From contig CALFLM010000069.1 in NCBI GenBank assembly GCA_937880075.1, positions 1-25,958 on the forward strand: DNA of 25,958 nt. The letters are read 5' to 3'. Every line of letters starts with the position of its first letter. Within the stretch, counting starts at the first letter, position 1. A program made the position numbers and the translations under genes. The notes below the pieces were generated by a model. It was not told the DNA's origin and searched no databases. It saw only the letters and a list, made by a program, of their open reading frames with translations. This document shows, piece after piece, positions 15,211-23,971 of the stretch. This DNA comes from an uncultured Romboutsia sp. (GTDB lineage: Bacteria; Bacillota; Clostridia; Peptostreptococcales; Peptostreptococcaceae).

Positions 15211-17634
15211 TTGGTTAAAGTAAATAAAAACAAATTTAAACAAAATTTTGAAGCTAAAATGTATAGTTTGTATGCTCAATCTATAAAGGATGCTACAGAT
15301 GAGCAATTACTAAATGTTTTATGTAGCGTTATAAAAGATATAATATCTAAAAAATGGGTAGACAACAAACTAGATTCTCAAAAAGAAGTATATTATTTTA
15401 GTATAGAGTTTTTATTAGGTAGACAATTAAAATCTAATTTACTAAACTTAGGAATAGAAGATGTAGTAAGAATAGGTTTGAAAGAGCTTAATATAGATTT
15501 AGATAATTTAATAAATGCTGAGTCAGACCCTGCGTTAGGAAATGGTGGATTAGGTAGATTGGCAGCTTGTTTTTTAGACTCTATGTCATCTTTAAATATA
15601 AGTGGTCATGGATATGGTATTAGATATAAGTATGGTCTATTTGAACAAAAATTTATAAATGGTTATCAGGTTGAAGTACCCGATAATTGGCTAACTCAAG
15701 GTGGATATGTTTGGGAGACTGTAAGACCTAATAAAGCTATAGTAGTTAAGTTTGAAGGAAATGTGAATCTGATAGACAATAATGGAAGATTTGAAGTCAA
15801 TCATACTGATTATATACCAGTAATGGCTATGCCTTATGATATACCTATAATAGGGTATAGAAATAATTCTATGAATACACTTAGACTATTTAAAAGTGAA
15901 GTTTTAAGTAGAGATTTTGGTCCATTAACAATACATGCTAAAAACTCATATGGAAGTTATGAGGATGCATTAAAATATAAATACTATGCAGAGGAAATTT
16001 CACAAGTTTTATATCCAAATGATTCTAACTATGCAGGTAGATTATTAAGATTAAAGCAGGAGTATTTCTTCGTAAGTGCAGGTATACAAGATATAATAAG
16101 GAAGTATAAGAAACATAAACTAGATATAAAAAAATTAAATGAAAAAGTTGCTATACATATAAATGATACTCATCCTACTCTTTGTATTCCTGAATTAATG
16201 AGAATACTATTAGATGAGGAAATGTTATCATGGGATGAAGCTTGGAATATAACTATAAATACTGTATCTTATACAAATCATACTATAATGACAGAAGCTA
16301 TGGAAAGATGGCCAAAAGAAATGTTTAAAACATTACTTCCAAGAATCTATATGATTATAGAAGAAATTAATAGACGATATATTAATGAACTAGAAAAAAG
16401 TAAATATGATCATGAAAAAATATATAGAATGAGTATTATTGATAATAATGATATAAAAATGGCTAACTTATCTATAGTAGGTAGCTATAGTGTAAATGGT
16501 GTTGCAAAACTCCATACAGAGTTGCTTAAAAAAGAGGTACTAAAAGACTTTTATGAACATGAACCAGAAAAGTTTAATAATAAAACTAATGGTATAGCTC
16601 ATAGAAGATGGTTAATAAATGCTAACAGTGAACTTAGTGATCTTATTACAAGATTAATATCTGAAGATTGGAAAACAGATACAAGTAAACTTAAAGAACT
16701 AGAAGCATATAGAAATGATAAGGCTGTATTAGAAAAAATAGGTGATATTAAATATAAGAATAAAGAGAGATTAGCTAAATTTATAAAAGAAAAATATGAC
16801 ATAGATGTTAATCCAAAATCAATATTTGATGTACAAATAAAAAGGTTACACGCATATAAAAGACAATTATTAAATGCACTTCATATATTACATTTATACC
16901 ATGAATTGTTAGAAAATCCTAACTTTGATATGGAACCAAGAACATTTATATTTGGGGCTAAAGCAGCACCTGGATATTACTTAGCAAAATGTATAATAAA
17001 ATTCATAAATTCTTTAGCAGATAAAATCAACAATGATCCACAAATAGATAATAAAATAAAAGTAGTATTCATAGAAAATTATGGAGTATCAACGGCAGAA
17101 CTTATAATACCTTCAGCAGATGTAAGTGAACAAATATCAACGACGACTAAAGAAGCATCAGGAACAGGAAATATGAAGCTTATGATGAATGGTGCTATAA
17201 CTTTAGCCACATTAGATGGTGCAAATATAGAAATATTCGATCAGGTAGGTAAAGAGAATATAGTCATATTTGGTTTAAGTGCAAATGAAGTATTAAATTA
17301 CAATAAATTTGGTGGATATTCAGCTTTAGATTTATATAATTCTAATAGAGAGATAAAGAGAGTTGTAGATGATTTAATAAATGGATTTATACCGAATATG
17401 GAAAAAGAAGGAAGAGAAATATACGACTCTTTAATAACTTATAATGATGAGTATTTTGTTCTTAGAGACATGGAAAATTATAAAGATGCTCAAGAAAAGA
17501 TAGATAAACTGTATAAAGATAAAGAAAAGTGGAATGAAATGGCCTTAATAAATATAGCTAATTCAGGTGTATTCTCAAGTGATAGAACCATAGTTGAGTA
17601 TGCACAGGACATTTGGTTTAAAGGGTGTGAGTAA
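15211..17634 (+). CDS. glgP: Glycogen/alpha-glucan phosphorylase
   Basis: GT35 enzyme that releases glucose-1-phosphate from glycogen ends using phosphate and pyridoxal phosphate. The 807-residue length is typical. Visible family motifs include YYFSIEFLLGRQLKSNLLNLG near residue 50 (in two parts: YYFSIEFLLGRQ, LKSNLLNLG), DPALGNGGLGRLAACFLDS, INDTHPTLCIPELMRIL, the KRLHAYKRQLLN segment, and K656 in EASGTGNMKLMMNGA, the cofactor lysine. The start is TTG at 15211, after AAAAGGGGTGA, which overlaps the glgA stop. No ATG lies near, and the following VKVNKNKFKQNFEAKM gives a sensible N-terminus. The last codons overlap the ribosome site for the downstream amylase, indicating coupling. Confidence 0.97.
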   Translation: MVKVNKNKFKQNFEAKMYSLYAQSIKDATDEQLLNVLCSVIKDIISKKWVDNKLDSQKEVYYFSIEFLLGRQLKSNLLNLGIEDVVRIGLKELNIDLDNLINAESDPALGNGGLGRLAACFLDSMSSLNISGHGYGIRYKYGLFEQKFINGYQVEVPDNWLTQGGYVWETVRPNKAIVVKFEGNVNLIDNNGRFEVNHTDYIPVMAMPYDIPIIGYRNNSMNTLRLFKSEVLSRDFGPLTIHAKNSYGSYEDALKYKYYAEEISQVLYPNDSNYAGRLLRLKQEYFFVSAGIQDIIRKYKKHKLDIKKLNEKVAIHINDTHPTLCIPELMRILLDEEMLSWDEAWNITINTVSYTNHTIMTEAMERWPKEMFKTLLPRIYMIIEEINRRYINELEKSKYDHEKIYRMSIIDNNDIKMANLSIVGSYSVNGVAKLHTELLKKEVLKDFYEHEPEKFNNKTNGIAHRRWLINANSELSDLITRLISEDWKTDTSKLKELEAYRNDKAVLEKIGDIKYKNKERLAKFIKEKYDIDVNPKSIFDVQIKRLHAYKRQLLNALHILHLYHELLENPNFDMEPRTFIFGAKAAPGYYLAKCIIKFINSLADKINNDPQIDNKIKVVFIENYGVSTAELIIPSADVSEQISTTTKEASGTGNMKLMMNGAITLATLDGANIEIFDQVGKENIVIFGLSANEVLNYNKFGGYSALDLYNSNREIKRVVDDLINGFIPNMEKEGREIYDSLITYNDEYFVLRDMENYKDAQEKIDKLYKDKEKWNEMALINIANSGVFSSDRTIVEYAQDIWFKGCE

Positions 17635-17635
17635 G

Positions 17636-19498
17636 GTGAGTAATATAATAAGCTATAATTCTTGGGAAAATAAGGCTCCTTTTGGAGCCATAAAAATAAA
17701 TCAAGAAGTGAGAATATCAGTAAAAGTCAATGAAGGATATGATTTATTAAATATAAAATGGGTTATCTTAAAAGAGGATAAAATAGTCGGAGAAGTAGAT
17801 TTAATAAGAGAAAGTAAAAAATATTATCAAGGTAAATTTAATGAATTTAATGGAACTGGATTATATTTTTATTATTTTGAAGCAGATATAAACATAGATG
17901 GAAATTACAGAAAATTATTTTATGGAAAGAGCCACAATGATGGAAGTACATGTGAGTATTCATATGAAAACTTAAATAAATATCAAATAACAGTTCATGA
18001 AGATTTTGAAATTCCATCATGGTATAAAGAAGGGATAATGTATAATATATTCGTTGATAGATTTAATAACGGAAATAGAAATAAAAAGCCTAGTAATCCA
18101 AAAGAAAATAGTTTTATATATGCAAATTGGTCTGATACACCTATGTATATAAAAGATAAAAATGATGAGATAATAAGATGGGATTTCCATGGAGGAAATC
18201 TCAAAGGTATAATAGACAAGCTTCCTTATTTAAGTAAGATAGGTGTTAGCATAATATACTTAAGTCCAATATTTGAATCTTCAAGTAACCACAAGTACAA
18301 TACTGGGGATTATAAGAAAATAGATCCAATGTTTGGAGATGAAGAAATACTAAAAGAGCTAATAGAGAAAGCTAATAAAAAAGGAATAAATATAATACTA
18401 GATGGTGTATTTAGTCATACTGGTGCAGATAGCAAGTACTTTAATAAATTTGGTAATTATGATGAAGTAGGTGCATATCAATCAAAGGATTCTAAATATA
18501 GCTCATGGTACACTTTTAATGAATTTCCAAATGATTATAAATGTTGGTGGGGCGTTAAAGATTTGCCTAATGTGAATGAGCTTAATAAGAGTTATATGGA
18601 TTATATTATATATGATGAAGATAGTGTTATAAATAAATGGACTAGTATTGGAATTAAAGGTTGGAGATTAGATGTGGCAGACGAATTACCAACTGAATTT
18701 ATAAAGGAGCTTAGAAAAGAGCTTAAAAAAAATGATGCTGAATCTATATTAATGGGTGAAGTATGGGAAGATGCATCTAATAAGATAAGTTACAATGAAA
18801 GACGAAATTATCTTGTTGGAAATCAATTAGACTCAGTTATGGGATATCCATTTAGAGAAAATATAGTTTCATTTTTAAAAGGAAATATAACATCTAAAGA
18901 ATTAAACAATAAGTTTATGACTATAAAAGAAAATTATCCTAAAGAATCATTTAAGGCTAATTTAAATTTAATTAGCTCACATGACGTAGCTAGAATAAAG
19001 ACAGAATTAAATTATGATGAAGCTATAGTAAAATTAGCAGTAGCTACTCAAATGACTTTTGAAGGAGTTCCATATATTTATTATGGTGATGAAGCTGGTC
19101 TTTGTGGAGGAACAGACCCTGACAATAGAAAGACATATCCTTGGAAGAATGAAGATGAGGATATGATAGAATTTTACAAGGAATCTATAAATACAAGAAA
19201 AAAATATAATGTATTAACTAATGGAGATACTGAATTTATAGATACAAATGATGATGATGTGTTTGGGTATATTAGATTTAATGATAAGTATGAAAAAATA
19301 TTAATACTAATTAATAGAAGTTTAGAAAATAAAAATATATCAATAAATATAAAAGAAAATACATTAGAAATAGTAGATATCAAATATAGTTCTAAGAAAT
19401 ATTTAGAGTTTATATCTAAGGAAGATGAAGAATTTAACTTACAAATAAGCCCAAAATCTTTTAATATATTTAATGTAATAAATCATATTGAAGTATAG
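17636..19498 (+). CDS. GH13 alpha-amylase/neopullulanase-like glucan hydrolase
   Basis: Probably hydrolyses alpha-glucans or maltodextrins, acting on glycogen breakdown products beside GlgP. The 620-residue chain has an N-terminal beta-sandwich resembling the domain of neopullulanases and cyclomaltodextrinases (about 1-125). The catalytic barrel starts at WYKEGIMYNIFVDRF. Region I is DGVFSH (256-261). D346 in GWRLD is the nucleophile, E375 in MGEVW the acid and D450 in SSHD the third acid. YYGDEAGLCGGTDPDNR is typical of the neopullulanase group. There is no signal peptide, so it is cytoplasmic. The chosen start is GTG 17636, one base after the glgP stop and about 10 bases after AAAGGG. GTG 17627 and TTG 17594 are further upstream but poorly placed. 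It is the last gene of the cluster. Confidence 0.88.
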   Translation: MSNIISYNSWENKAPFGAIKINQEVRISVKVNEGYDLLNIKWVILKEDKIVGEVDLIRESKKYYQGKFNEFNGTGLYFYYFEADINIDGNYRKLFYGKSHNDGSTCEYSYENLNKYQITVHEDFEIPSWYKEGIMYNIFVDRFNNGNRNKKPSNPKENSFIYANWSDTPMYIKDKNDEIIRWDFHGGNLKGIIDKLPYLSKIGVSIIYLSPIFESSSNHKYNTGDYKKIDPMFGDEEILKELIEKANKKGINIILDGVFSHTGADSKYFNKFGNYDEVGAYQSKDSKYSSWYTFNEFPNDYKCWWGVKDLPNVNELNKSYMDYIIYDEDSVINKWTSIGIKGWRLDVADELPTEFIKELRKELKKNDAESILMGEVWEDASNKISYNERRNYLVGNQLDSVMGYPFRENIVSFLKGNITSKELNNKFMTIKENYPKESFKANLNLISSHDVARIKTELNYDEAIVKLAVATQMTFEGVPYIYYGDEAGLCGGTDPDNRKTYPWKNEDEDMIEFYKESINTRKKYNVLTNGDTEFIDTNDDDVFGYIRFNDKYEKILILINRSLENKNISINIKENTLEIVDIKYSSKKYLEFISKEDEEFNLQISPKSFNIFNVINHIEV

Positions 19499-19500
19499 AT

Positions 19501-19555
19501 ATACAAATAAAGAGACAGTTATTTTGATTTAAAATAACTGTTTCTTTATTTGTAT
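19501..19555. terminator. Very long hairpin terminating the glycogen cluster
   Basis: A 25-bp stem with a single G-T wobble (19501-19525 with 19531-19555) closes a 5-base GATTT loop. It starts two bases after the amylase stop. The inner ACAGTTATTTT part forms the terminator stem and the T-rich outer right arm (TTTCTTTATTT) can serve as the U-tract. It is nearly symmetrical, so it could also stop transcription from the other strand. Confidence 0.85.
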
Positions 19556-19625
19556 AAATGAATAAATCTTTGTTTATAATCCTACTGAAATTATAAAATA
19601 AATATACATTAAAAGGAGGTATTAT

Positions 19626-20057
19626 ATGAATAATGTAGTTTTAGTAGGTAGACTAACTAAAGATCCTGAATTAAGATATGTAGGTGAAAAGAATAATGCA
19701 CTAACTAGTTTTTCTTTAGCTGTAGATAGAGGATATAAAGGCTTACAAGGTGAAAATAAAGTTGATTTTATCAATATAGAAATATGGGGAAAGCAAGCTG
19801 AAATTTTTTGTACATATATGGTGAAAGGAAGGATGGTAGGTATAGAAGGCAAAATAATAGCTGATAGGTATAAAAATGAAAATGGAGAAAATAGATATAT
19901 AACTAGAGTTAGAGCTAATTCATTTAAGTTTTTGGATTTTAAAAATAAAAGTACTGCAACAGTAGAAGAAACAGAAGCGAACTATTATCAATCCAATACT
20001 TTATTTAATCAAGTTGATGAAGAAGGAGAGTTATCTATTGAGGAATTACCTTTTTAG
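19626..20057 (+). CDS. ssb: Single-stranded DNA-binding protein, small
   Basis: Binds single-stranded DNA in replication, repair and recombination, and recruits partners through its C-terminal tip. The 143 residues start with the standard MNNVVLVGRLTKDPELRY, continue through the OB-fold to about residue 105 (VDFINIEIWGKQAEIFCTYMVKGRMVGIEGKI, in parts), have a short linker, and end in an acidic tip with the required terminal Pro-Phe (SIEELPF). The tip is less acidic than the usual DDDIPF. The ribosome site AAAAGGAGG is ideal. In Firmicutes the main ssb usually sits between rpsF and rpsR. Here the gene stands alone between two terminators, so it is probably an extra SSB paralogue. Confidence 0.95.
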   Translation: MNNVVLVGRLTKDPELRYVGEKNNALTSFSLAVDRGYKGLQGENKVDFINIEIWGKQAEIFCTYMVKGRMVGIEGKIIADRYKNENGENRYITRVRANSFKFLDFKNKSTATVEETEANYYQSNTLFNQVDEEGELSIEELPF

Positions 20058-20174
20058 TGAAGAAAAATATATATTAACGAATTTTAGATAAAACGAATTA
20101 AATAAAAATGTATAATCATATAAAAATAAATAATATAAAGTTAAAATGGATAATAACTTAATAAAATAAATAAA

Positions 20175-20210
20175 AATAAGCTACAATTGGATATGTAGTT
20201 TATTTTTTTT
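20175..20210 (+). terminator. Intrinsic terminator after ssb
   Basis: AATAAGCTACA (20175-20185) pairs with TGTAGTTTATT (20194-20204) with one wobble and an 8-base loop, followed by T's to 20210. It lies about 117 bases after the ssb stop. Confidence 0.85.
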
Positions 20211-20211
20211 A

Positions 20212-20240
20212 TGTACAATAGAAAAAATATGGCATATAAT
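20212..20240 (+). promoter_or_regulatory. Promoter of the symporter gene
   Basis: TGTACA (20212-20217), a 17-base spacer and TATAAT (20235-20240) lie right after the ssb terminator and 44 bases before the symporter start. The -35 matches four of six consensus bases, the -10 all six. Confidence 0.6.
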
Positions 20241-20283
20241 ATAATTAATAAATGAAAAAAGTTCGTACATGGGGTGAATTATA

Positions 20284-21552
20284 ATGAAGAAGAAAAAAAC
20301 ATTAACAGGTAAGATTTTATTAGGTTTATTTTTAGGATTTATATTTGGAGTAGCTTTAAAACAGATGCCATCGAGTTATATAAAAGATACTGTTATTTTA
20401 GATGGAGTTTTAAAAGTACTAGGCAATGGATTTACAGCTGCTATAAAAATGATGGTAGTTCCATTAGTGTTTGTTTCGTTAATTTGTGGAACTGCATCTA
20501 TGGGGGATGTAAAAAAGCTAGGAATAATTGGTGGAAAAACAATGTTGTTTTACTTATCAACTACGGCCATAGCTATAATTATAGCATTATTCTTAGGAAT
20601 AGTACTTAAGCCAGGGGTAGGTTTAGACATGAGTAATATGATGTCAGGCGAAGTTGCAATCGGAGAATCAAAATCATTAGTAGATATAATATTAAATATA
20701 ATACCTACTAATCCGATACAATCTTTAGCTAATGGTGAAATGTTACAGGTAATATTCTTTGCATTATTAACAGGGGTTTCTTTAAATTTAGTTGGAAAGA
20801 ATGCACAACCAATAAAAGTTATATTTGAAAGTGCAAATGAAGTATGTATGAAAATGGTAAACTTAATAATGTTATTTGCTCCATATGGGGTATTTGCATT
20901 AGTTGCTAATACATTTGCTACAGCTGGAAGTGAAGCGATAATAGCACTTATGAAGTATATATTAATAGTGTTATTAGGAATGATTATACATGTAACTATA
21001 GTTTATGGTGGATTATTTAAAATATTTACAAAGCAGAGTATTAAGCCTTTTTTAAGAAAATTTACACGAGTTGCTGCAGTAACTTTCTCAACAGCTTCTA
21101 GTAATGCATCGGTTCCGGTTAGTCTAGAAATAATGGAAGAGTTAGGAGTAGGAAAAACTACAAGATCATTTACAATTCCAATGGGAGCTACTATTAATAT
21201 GGATGGAACAGCTATAATGCAAGGTGTTGCAGCATTATTTATAGCTCAGGTATATGGTATAGAACTTGGAGTAAACTCTATGATAACTATAGTCATTACA
21301 GCTACATTAGCATCTATAGGAACTGCAGGAGTTCCTGGTGTAGGTATGATAATGTTATCTATGGTGCTTACATCTGTAGGACTTCCTCTAGAAGGAATTG
21401 GTTTAATTATGGGTGTTGAGAGAATTATAGATATGTTTAGAACCACTGTAAATGTAATGGGAGATAATGTAGTTACATTAATAATTGCCAATAGTGAAAA
21501 AGATTTAAACGTAGATGAATATAATAAAAATAAAACAAAAGAAACAGTTTAA
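20284..21552 (+). CDS. Dicarboxylate/amino acid:cation symporter (GltP/DAACS family)
   Basis: Inner-membrane secondary transporter importing an acidic amino acid or dicarboxylate with H+ or Na+. The 422 residues have the family topology: about eight membrane helices plus two re-entrant hairpins. The substrate motifs are all present: serine-rich STASSNAS (269-276), NMDGT (305-309), GTAGVPG (346-352) and DMFRTTVNVMGD (383-394). R386 aligns with the arginine of archaeal GltPh that binds the side-chain carboxylate, and D383 with the aspartate that binds the amino group. Glutamate or aspartate is therefore the most likely substrate, though this is an inference. The ATG follows GGGGTG. It is a single-gene unit with its own promoter and terminator. 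Confidence 0.93.
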   Translation: MKKKKTLTGKILLGLFLGFIFGVALKQMPSSYIKDTVILDGVLKVLGNGFTAAIKMMVVPLVFVSLICGTASMGDVKKLGIIGGKTMLFYLSTTAIAIIIALFLGIVLKPGVGLDMSNMMSGEVAIGESKSLVDIILNIIPTNPIQSLANGEMLQVIFFALLTGVSLNLVGKNAQPIKVIFESANEVCMKMVNLIMLFAPYGVFALVANTFATAGSEAIIALMKYILIVLLGMIIHVTIVYGGLFKIFTKQSIKPFLRKFTRVAAVTFSTASSNASVPVSLEIMEELGVGKTTRSFTIPMGATINMDGTAIMQGVAALFIAQVYGIELGVNSMITIVITATLASIGTAGVPGVGMIMLSMVLTSVGLPLEGIGLIMGVERIIDMFRTTVNVMGDNVVTLIIANSEKDLNVDEYNKNKTKETV

Positions 21553-21555
21553 TAT

Positions 21556-21588
21556 AAAAATGCACTCTAAAATTTAGAGTGTATTTTT
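21556..21588 (+). terminator. Intrinsic terminator after the symporter gene
   Basis: AAAAATGCACTCTA (21556-21569) pairs with TAGAGTGTATTTTT (21575-21588) with one wobble around a 5-base loop. The right arm supplies the T-tract. Confidence 0.9.
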
Positions 21589-21648
21589 ATGCAATAAAAT
21601 AAAATGGTAGTAAAATTTAATAAATATACTAATTATAATATTTATTAA

Positions 21649-21694
21649 AAAGTTTACTTATAATATACTTGAATATTAAATAAAATAAACTTTA
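21649..21694. repeat. Leader repeat, copy 1, with inverted ends
   Basis: Begins AAAGTTTACTTATA and ends TAAACTTTA, so its ends are inverted copies of each other (AAAGTTTA/TAAACTTT). It resembles 21747-21791 over its whole length at roughly three quarters of positions. Confidence 0.5.
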
Positions 21695-21746
21695 TATATT
21701 GTAAATACCTAAGTTAAAATTACATTTTAATTTATAGCAGAGTTAT

Positions 21747-21791
21747 AAAGTTTACTTATATTAAACTTAATAAAAAATAATATAAACTTTT
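21747..21791. repeat. Leader repeat, copy 2, with inverted ends
   Basis: Begins AAAGTTTACTTATA, identical to copy 1 for 14 bases, and ends TAAACTTTT. It lies 98 bases after copy 1 and about 60 bases before the -35 of the speA promoter. Confidence 0.5.
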
Positions 21792-21850
21792 AAAGTATAA
21801 TTAAGAAATAAGTATTGAAAATACTGAATTATAAAAAGATAAAAAAGTAC

Positions 21851-21879
21851 TTGATAAAATATAAAAATGTTTATATAAT
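21851..21879 (+). promoter_or_regulatory. Sigma-A type promoter of speA
   Basis: TTGATA (21851-21856), an exact 17-base spacer, then a perfect TATAAT (21874-21879). Transcription would start near 21886, about 87 bases before the speA start. Confidence 0.75.
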
Positions 21880-21972
21880 AAATCTTGTTAGTTTAATAAA
21901 AGTAAATTTAAAGTATAAAAATAATAATCTTTTTAAAAAGTTATATTTAAAATTTTTGAAAGGAGATTGTGT

Positions 21973-23460
21973 GTGAATACTAAAAAATATGAAAATATAG
22001 GTTATGATGAAAAAATTCCTTTACTTAGTTCATTAAAAAAATATAGTGAAATGGATATATCGTGTTTTGATGTTCCAGGTCATGTGAGAAGTCAGGGAGT
22101 ATCTATACTTAATGATTATTTAGGCAATGAAATTATGAATATGGATATAAATTCATCACCACTTATGGATAATCTATCAAATCCAAATGGAATTATAAAA
22201 AAAGCACAAGAGTTATTAGCAAATTCATATAATGCTCATAAATCTTTTTTTATAACTAATGGTACTACCCAAGCTATACATGTAATGATACTAAGTATGT
22301 TAAGACCAGGAGATAAAATACTTTTACCTAGAAATGTACATAAATCAGTTATAAACGGATTGATTATGTCTGGAGCTACACCAATTTTCATTCAGCCTGA
22401 GTTTGATTACGATTTAGGAATAAGTCTAAATATAAGTTTTGAAAGTGTTAATAAAGCTATATCAGATAATAAAGATATTAAATGTTTATTTTTATTGAAT
22501 CCAACTTATTATGGAGCATGTGCACAATTAGAAAAAATAATAACATTATGCAAAGATAAGAATATTAAAGTTTTAGTGGATGAAGCACACGGGGCACATT
22601 TTCCGTTTCACAAGGAATTACCTCCATCAAGCATAGAGTTAGGTGCAGATATGGCATCTATAAGTATACATAAAACTGGAGGGGCATTAACCCAGGCATC
22701 TGCACTTTTAATAAACAATACGGTAGATGATAAAAAGGTTTTACAAACTATAAATATGCTACAGTCTACATCAGCATCTTATTTGCTTATGAGTAGTATA
22801 GATGGAGCTAGATATAACTTAGATATAAATGGAGAAATACAATTATCTAATGCTTTAAAGCTAGCTAGGTATACAAGAAATAAGCTTAATAGGATTGGTG
22901 GCATAAATGTTTATTCACCGAAGGATTTAAAAGGAAAAGGTGTAGAGTTTGTAGATGAAACTAAGTTATGCATAAACGTCAAAGGTCTAAATTTAACTGG
23001 TTTTGAAGTATATGACATGTTATATAAGAATTTTTCAGTTCAAGTTGAATTAGGTGATTTGTATAATGTGCTTGCACTTATATCGATTGGTACTTTAAAG
23101 AAAGATGTAGATAGATTGATAAAAGCTATAGAGGTTATAGCTAAAACTAAAAAGAGAAGTATAAAACTAAAAGATATAGAAATCAGGCCAATTAATAGTA
23201 AAATGGCTATAAATCCAAGAGATGCATTTTATGCAAAAAAAGAAGTTATAGACATTAAAAACTCATTAAATAGGATATGTGGAGAATCTATAATGGCATA
23301 TCCACCAGGGATACCGATTATATCTCCAGGAGAAATAATAACTGATGAGATTATAAATTATATAAATTTACTTAAAGATAGTGGAGCATATTTTACAGAC
23401 GCTCAAGATAAAAAATTAAATAAAATATTAGTAGTAAATGATACTGTTAGTAGCAGATAA
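21973..23460 (+). CDS. speA: Arginine decarboxylase (Orn/Lys/Arg decarboxylase family)
   Basis: PLP-dependent fold-type I decarboxylase, likely converting arginine to agmatine and CO2. The 495 residues match the short B. subtilis SpeA type that lacks the N-terminal wing domain of large inducible decarboxylases. Seen are FDVPGH near the start, FFITNGTTQAIH, D203 and H206 in DEAHGAHF, and the cofactor lysine K234 in SIHKTGG. The C-terminal domain has YPPGIPIISPGE. The start GTG 21973 is seven bases after AGGAG; an upstream in-frame TTG at 21967 would almost touch the ribosome site. Family members also act on lysine or ornithine. The downstream agmatinase makes arginine the best choice. speD begins 13 bases after the stop. 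Confidence 0.9.
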   Translation: MNTKKYENIGYDEKIPLLSSLKKYSEMDISCFDVPGHVRSQGVSILNDYLGNEIMNMDINSSPLMDNLSNPNGIIKKAQELLANSYNAHKSFFITNGTTQAIHVMILSMLRPGDKILLPRNVHKSVINGLIMSGATPIFIQPEFDYDLGISLNISFESVNKAISDNKDIKCLFLLNPTYYGACAQLEKIITLCKDKNIKVLVDEAHGAHFPFHKELPPSSIELGADMASISIHKTGGALTQASALLINNTVDDKKVLQTINMLQSTSASYLLMSSIDGARYNLDINGEIQLSNALKLARYTRNKLNRIGGINVYSPKDLKGKGVEFVDETKLCINVKGLNLTGFEVYDMLYKNFSVQVELGDLYNVLALISIGTLKKDVDRLIKAIEVIAKTKKRSIKLKDIEIRPINSKMAINPRDAFYAKKEVIDIKNSLNRICGESIMAYPPGIPIISPGEIITDEIINYINLLKDSGAYFTDAQDKKLNKILVVNDTVSSR

Positions 23461-23473
23461 GGAGTGTGTTTTT

Positions 23474-23878
23474 ATGAAATTTGAAACTTTAGGTCGTCAT
23501 ATATTGGTGGAATATTACAATTGCGATGAGGAAGTATTAAAAGATCCAAAGTTAATAGAGAAGTTTATGAATGACTCAGCTTTAAATGCAAAGGCTACAA
23601 TAGTTGATTCTGTTTTCCATCACTTTAATCCATGGGGAGTATCAGGTGCAGTAATAATAGCAGAATCTCATTTAACTATACATACATGGCCAGAGTATGG
23701 ATATGCAGCAGCAGACTTTTTTACTTGTGGAGATATAGATCCGTGGAAAAGTTTTGAATTATTAGAGACCCTTTTAAAAGCAGAGAGAAGCGAGTCAACA
23801 GAGATACCGAGAGGATTAACTACAAAAATACAAAAATTTGCAAAAAAAGATTTAGGCAATATTACTCATAAACAATAA
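23474..23878 (+). CDS. speD: S-adenosylmethionine decarboxylase proenzyme (short bacterial type)
   Basis: Makes decarboxylated S-adenosylmethionine, the aminopropyl donor for spermidine. The 134-residue proenzyme cuts itself before S65 (in AESHLTIH), which becomes the pyruvoyl cofactor. H70 and C85 (DFFTCGD) match the processing and catalytic residues of the Thermotoga enzyme (S63, H68 and C83), shifted by two. The ATG at 23474 is eight or nine bases after AAGGAG, which overlaps the speA stop. An in-frame ATG at 23438 would overlap speA and add a non-family sequence. This short form is also called SpeH in Bacillus. A 195-base AT-rich gap separates it from speE. Confidence 0.95.
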   Translation: MKFETLGRHILVEYYNCDEEVLKDPKLIEKFMNDSALNAKATIVDSVFHHFNPWGVSGAVIIAESHLTIHTWPEYGYAAADFFTCGDIDPWKSFELLETLLKAERSESTEIPRGLTTKIQKFAKKDLGNITHKQ

Positions 23879-23903
23879 AATATATAAATAATAAATATCT
23901 AAA

Positions 23904-23920
23904 TAAAAATAAATTTGGAT
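23904..23920 (+). repeat. 17-bp direct repeat, copy 1 (speD-speE gap)
   Basis: TAAAAATAAATTTGGAT occurs here and again, without a mismatch, at 24039-24055. This copy starts 26 bases after the speD stop. Confidence 0.7.
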
Positions 23921-23971
23921 ATATATTTTAGCATATAAATAAAAATCGTGTAAATTGGAATAGCTAAAATA

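Larger units (their letters stand above)
21589..21972 (+). other. Long AT-rich leader before speA
   Basis: About 380 bases without an open frame. It holds two diverged 46-base repeats (21649-21694 and 21747-21791), a good promoter (21851-21879) and the speA ribosome site (AAAGGAG, 21959-21965). I see no recognised riboswitch fold, but AT-rich RNA is hard to judge by eye. Confidence 0.6.

Noticed and set aside
17594..17635. Earlier TTG start for the GH13 amylase, overlapping glgP
   Set aside because: The added residues come from glgP codons in another frame and have no ribosome site. GTG 17636 is well spaced after AAAGGG.
20076..20099. AACGAATT repeated twice after ssb
   Set aside because: The unit is eight bases, two copies only, downstream of a gene and not near a promoter. 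Too little to support a site.
23438..23473. Earlier ATG for speD inside the speA end
   Set aside because: It gives a 12-residue leader unlike the family. ATG 23474 has AAGGAG at good spacing and starts MKFETLGRHI as expected.
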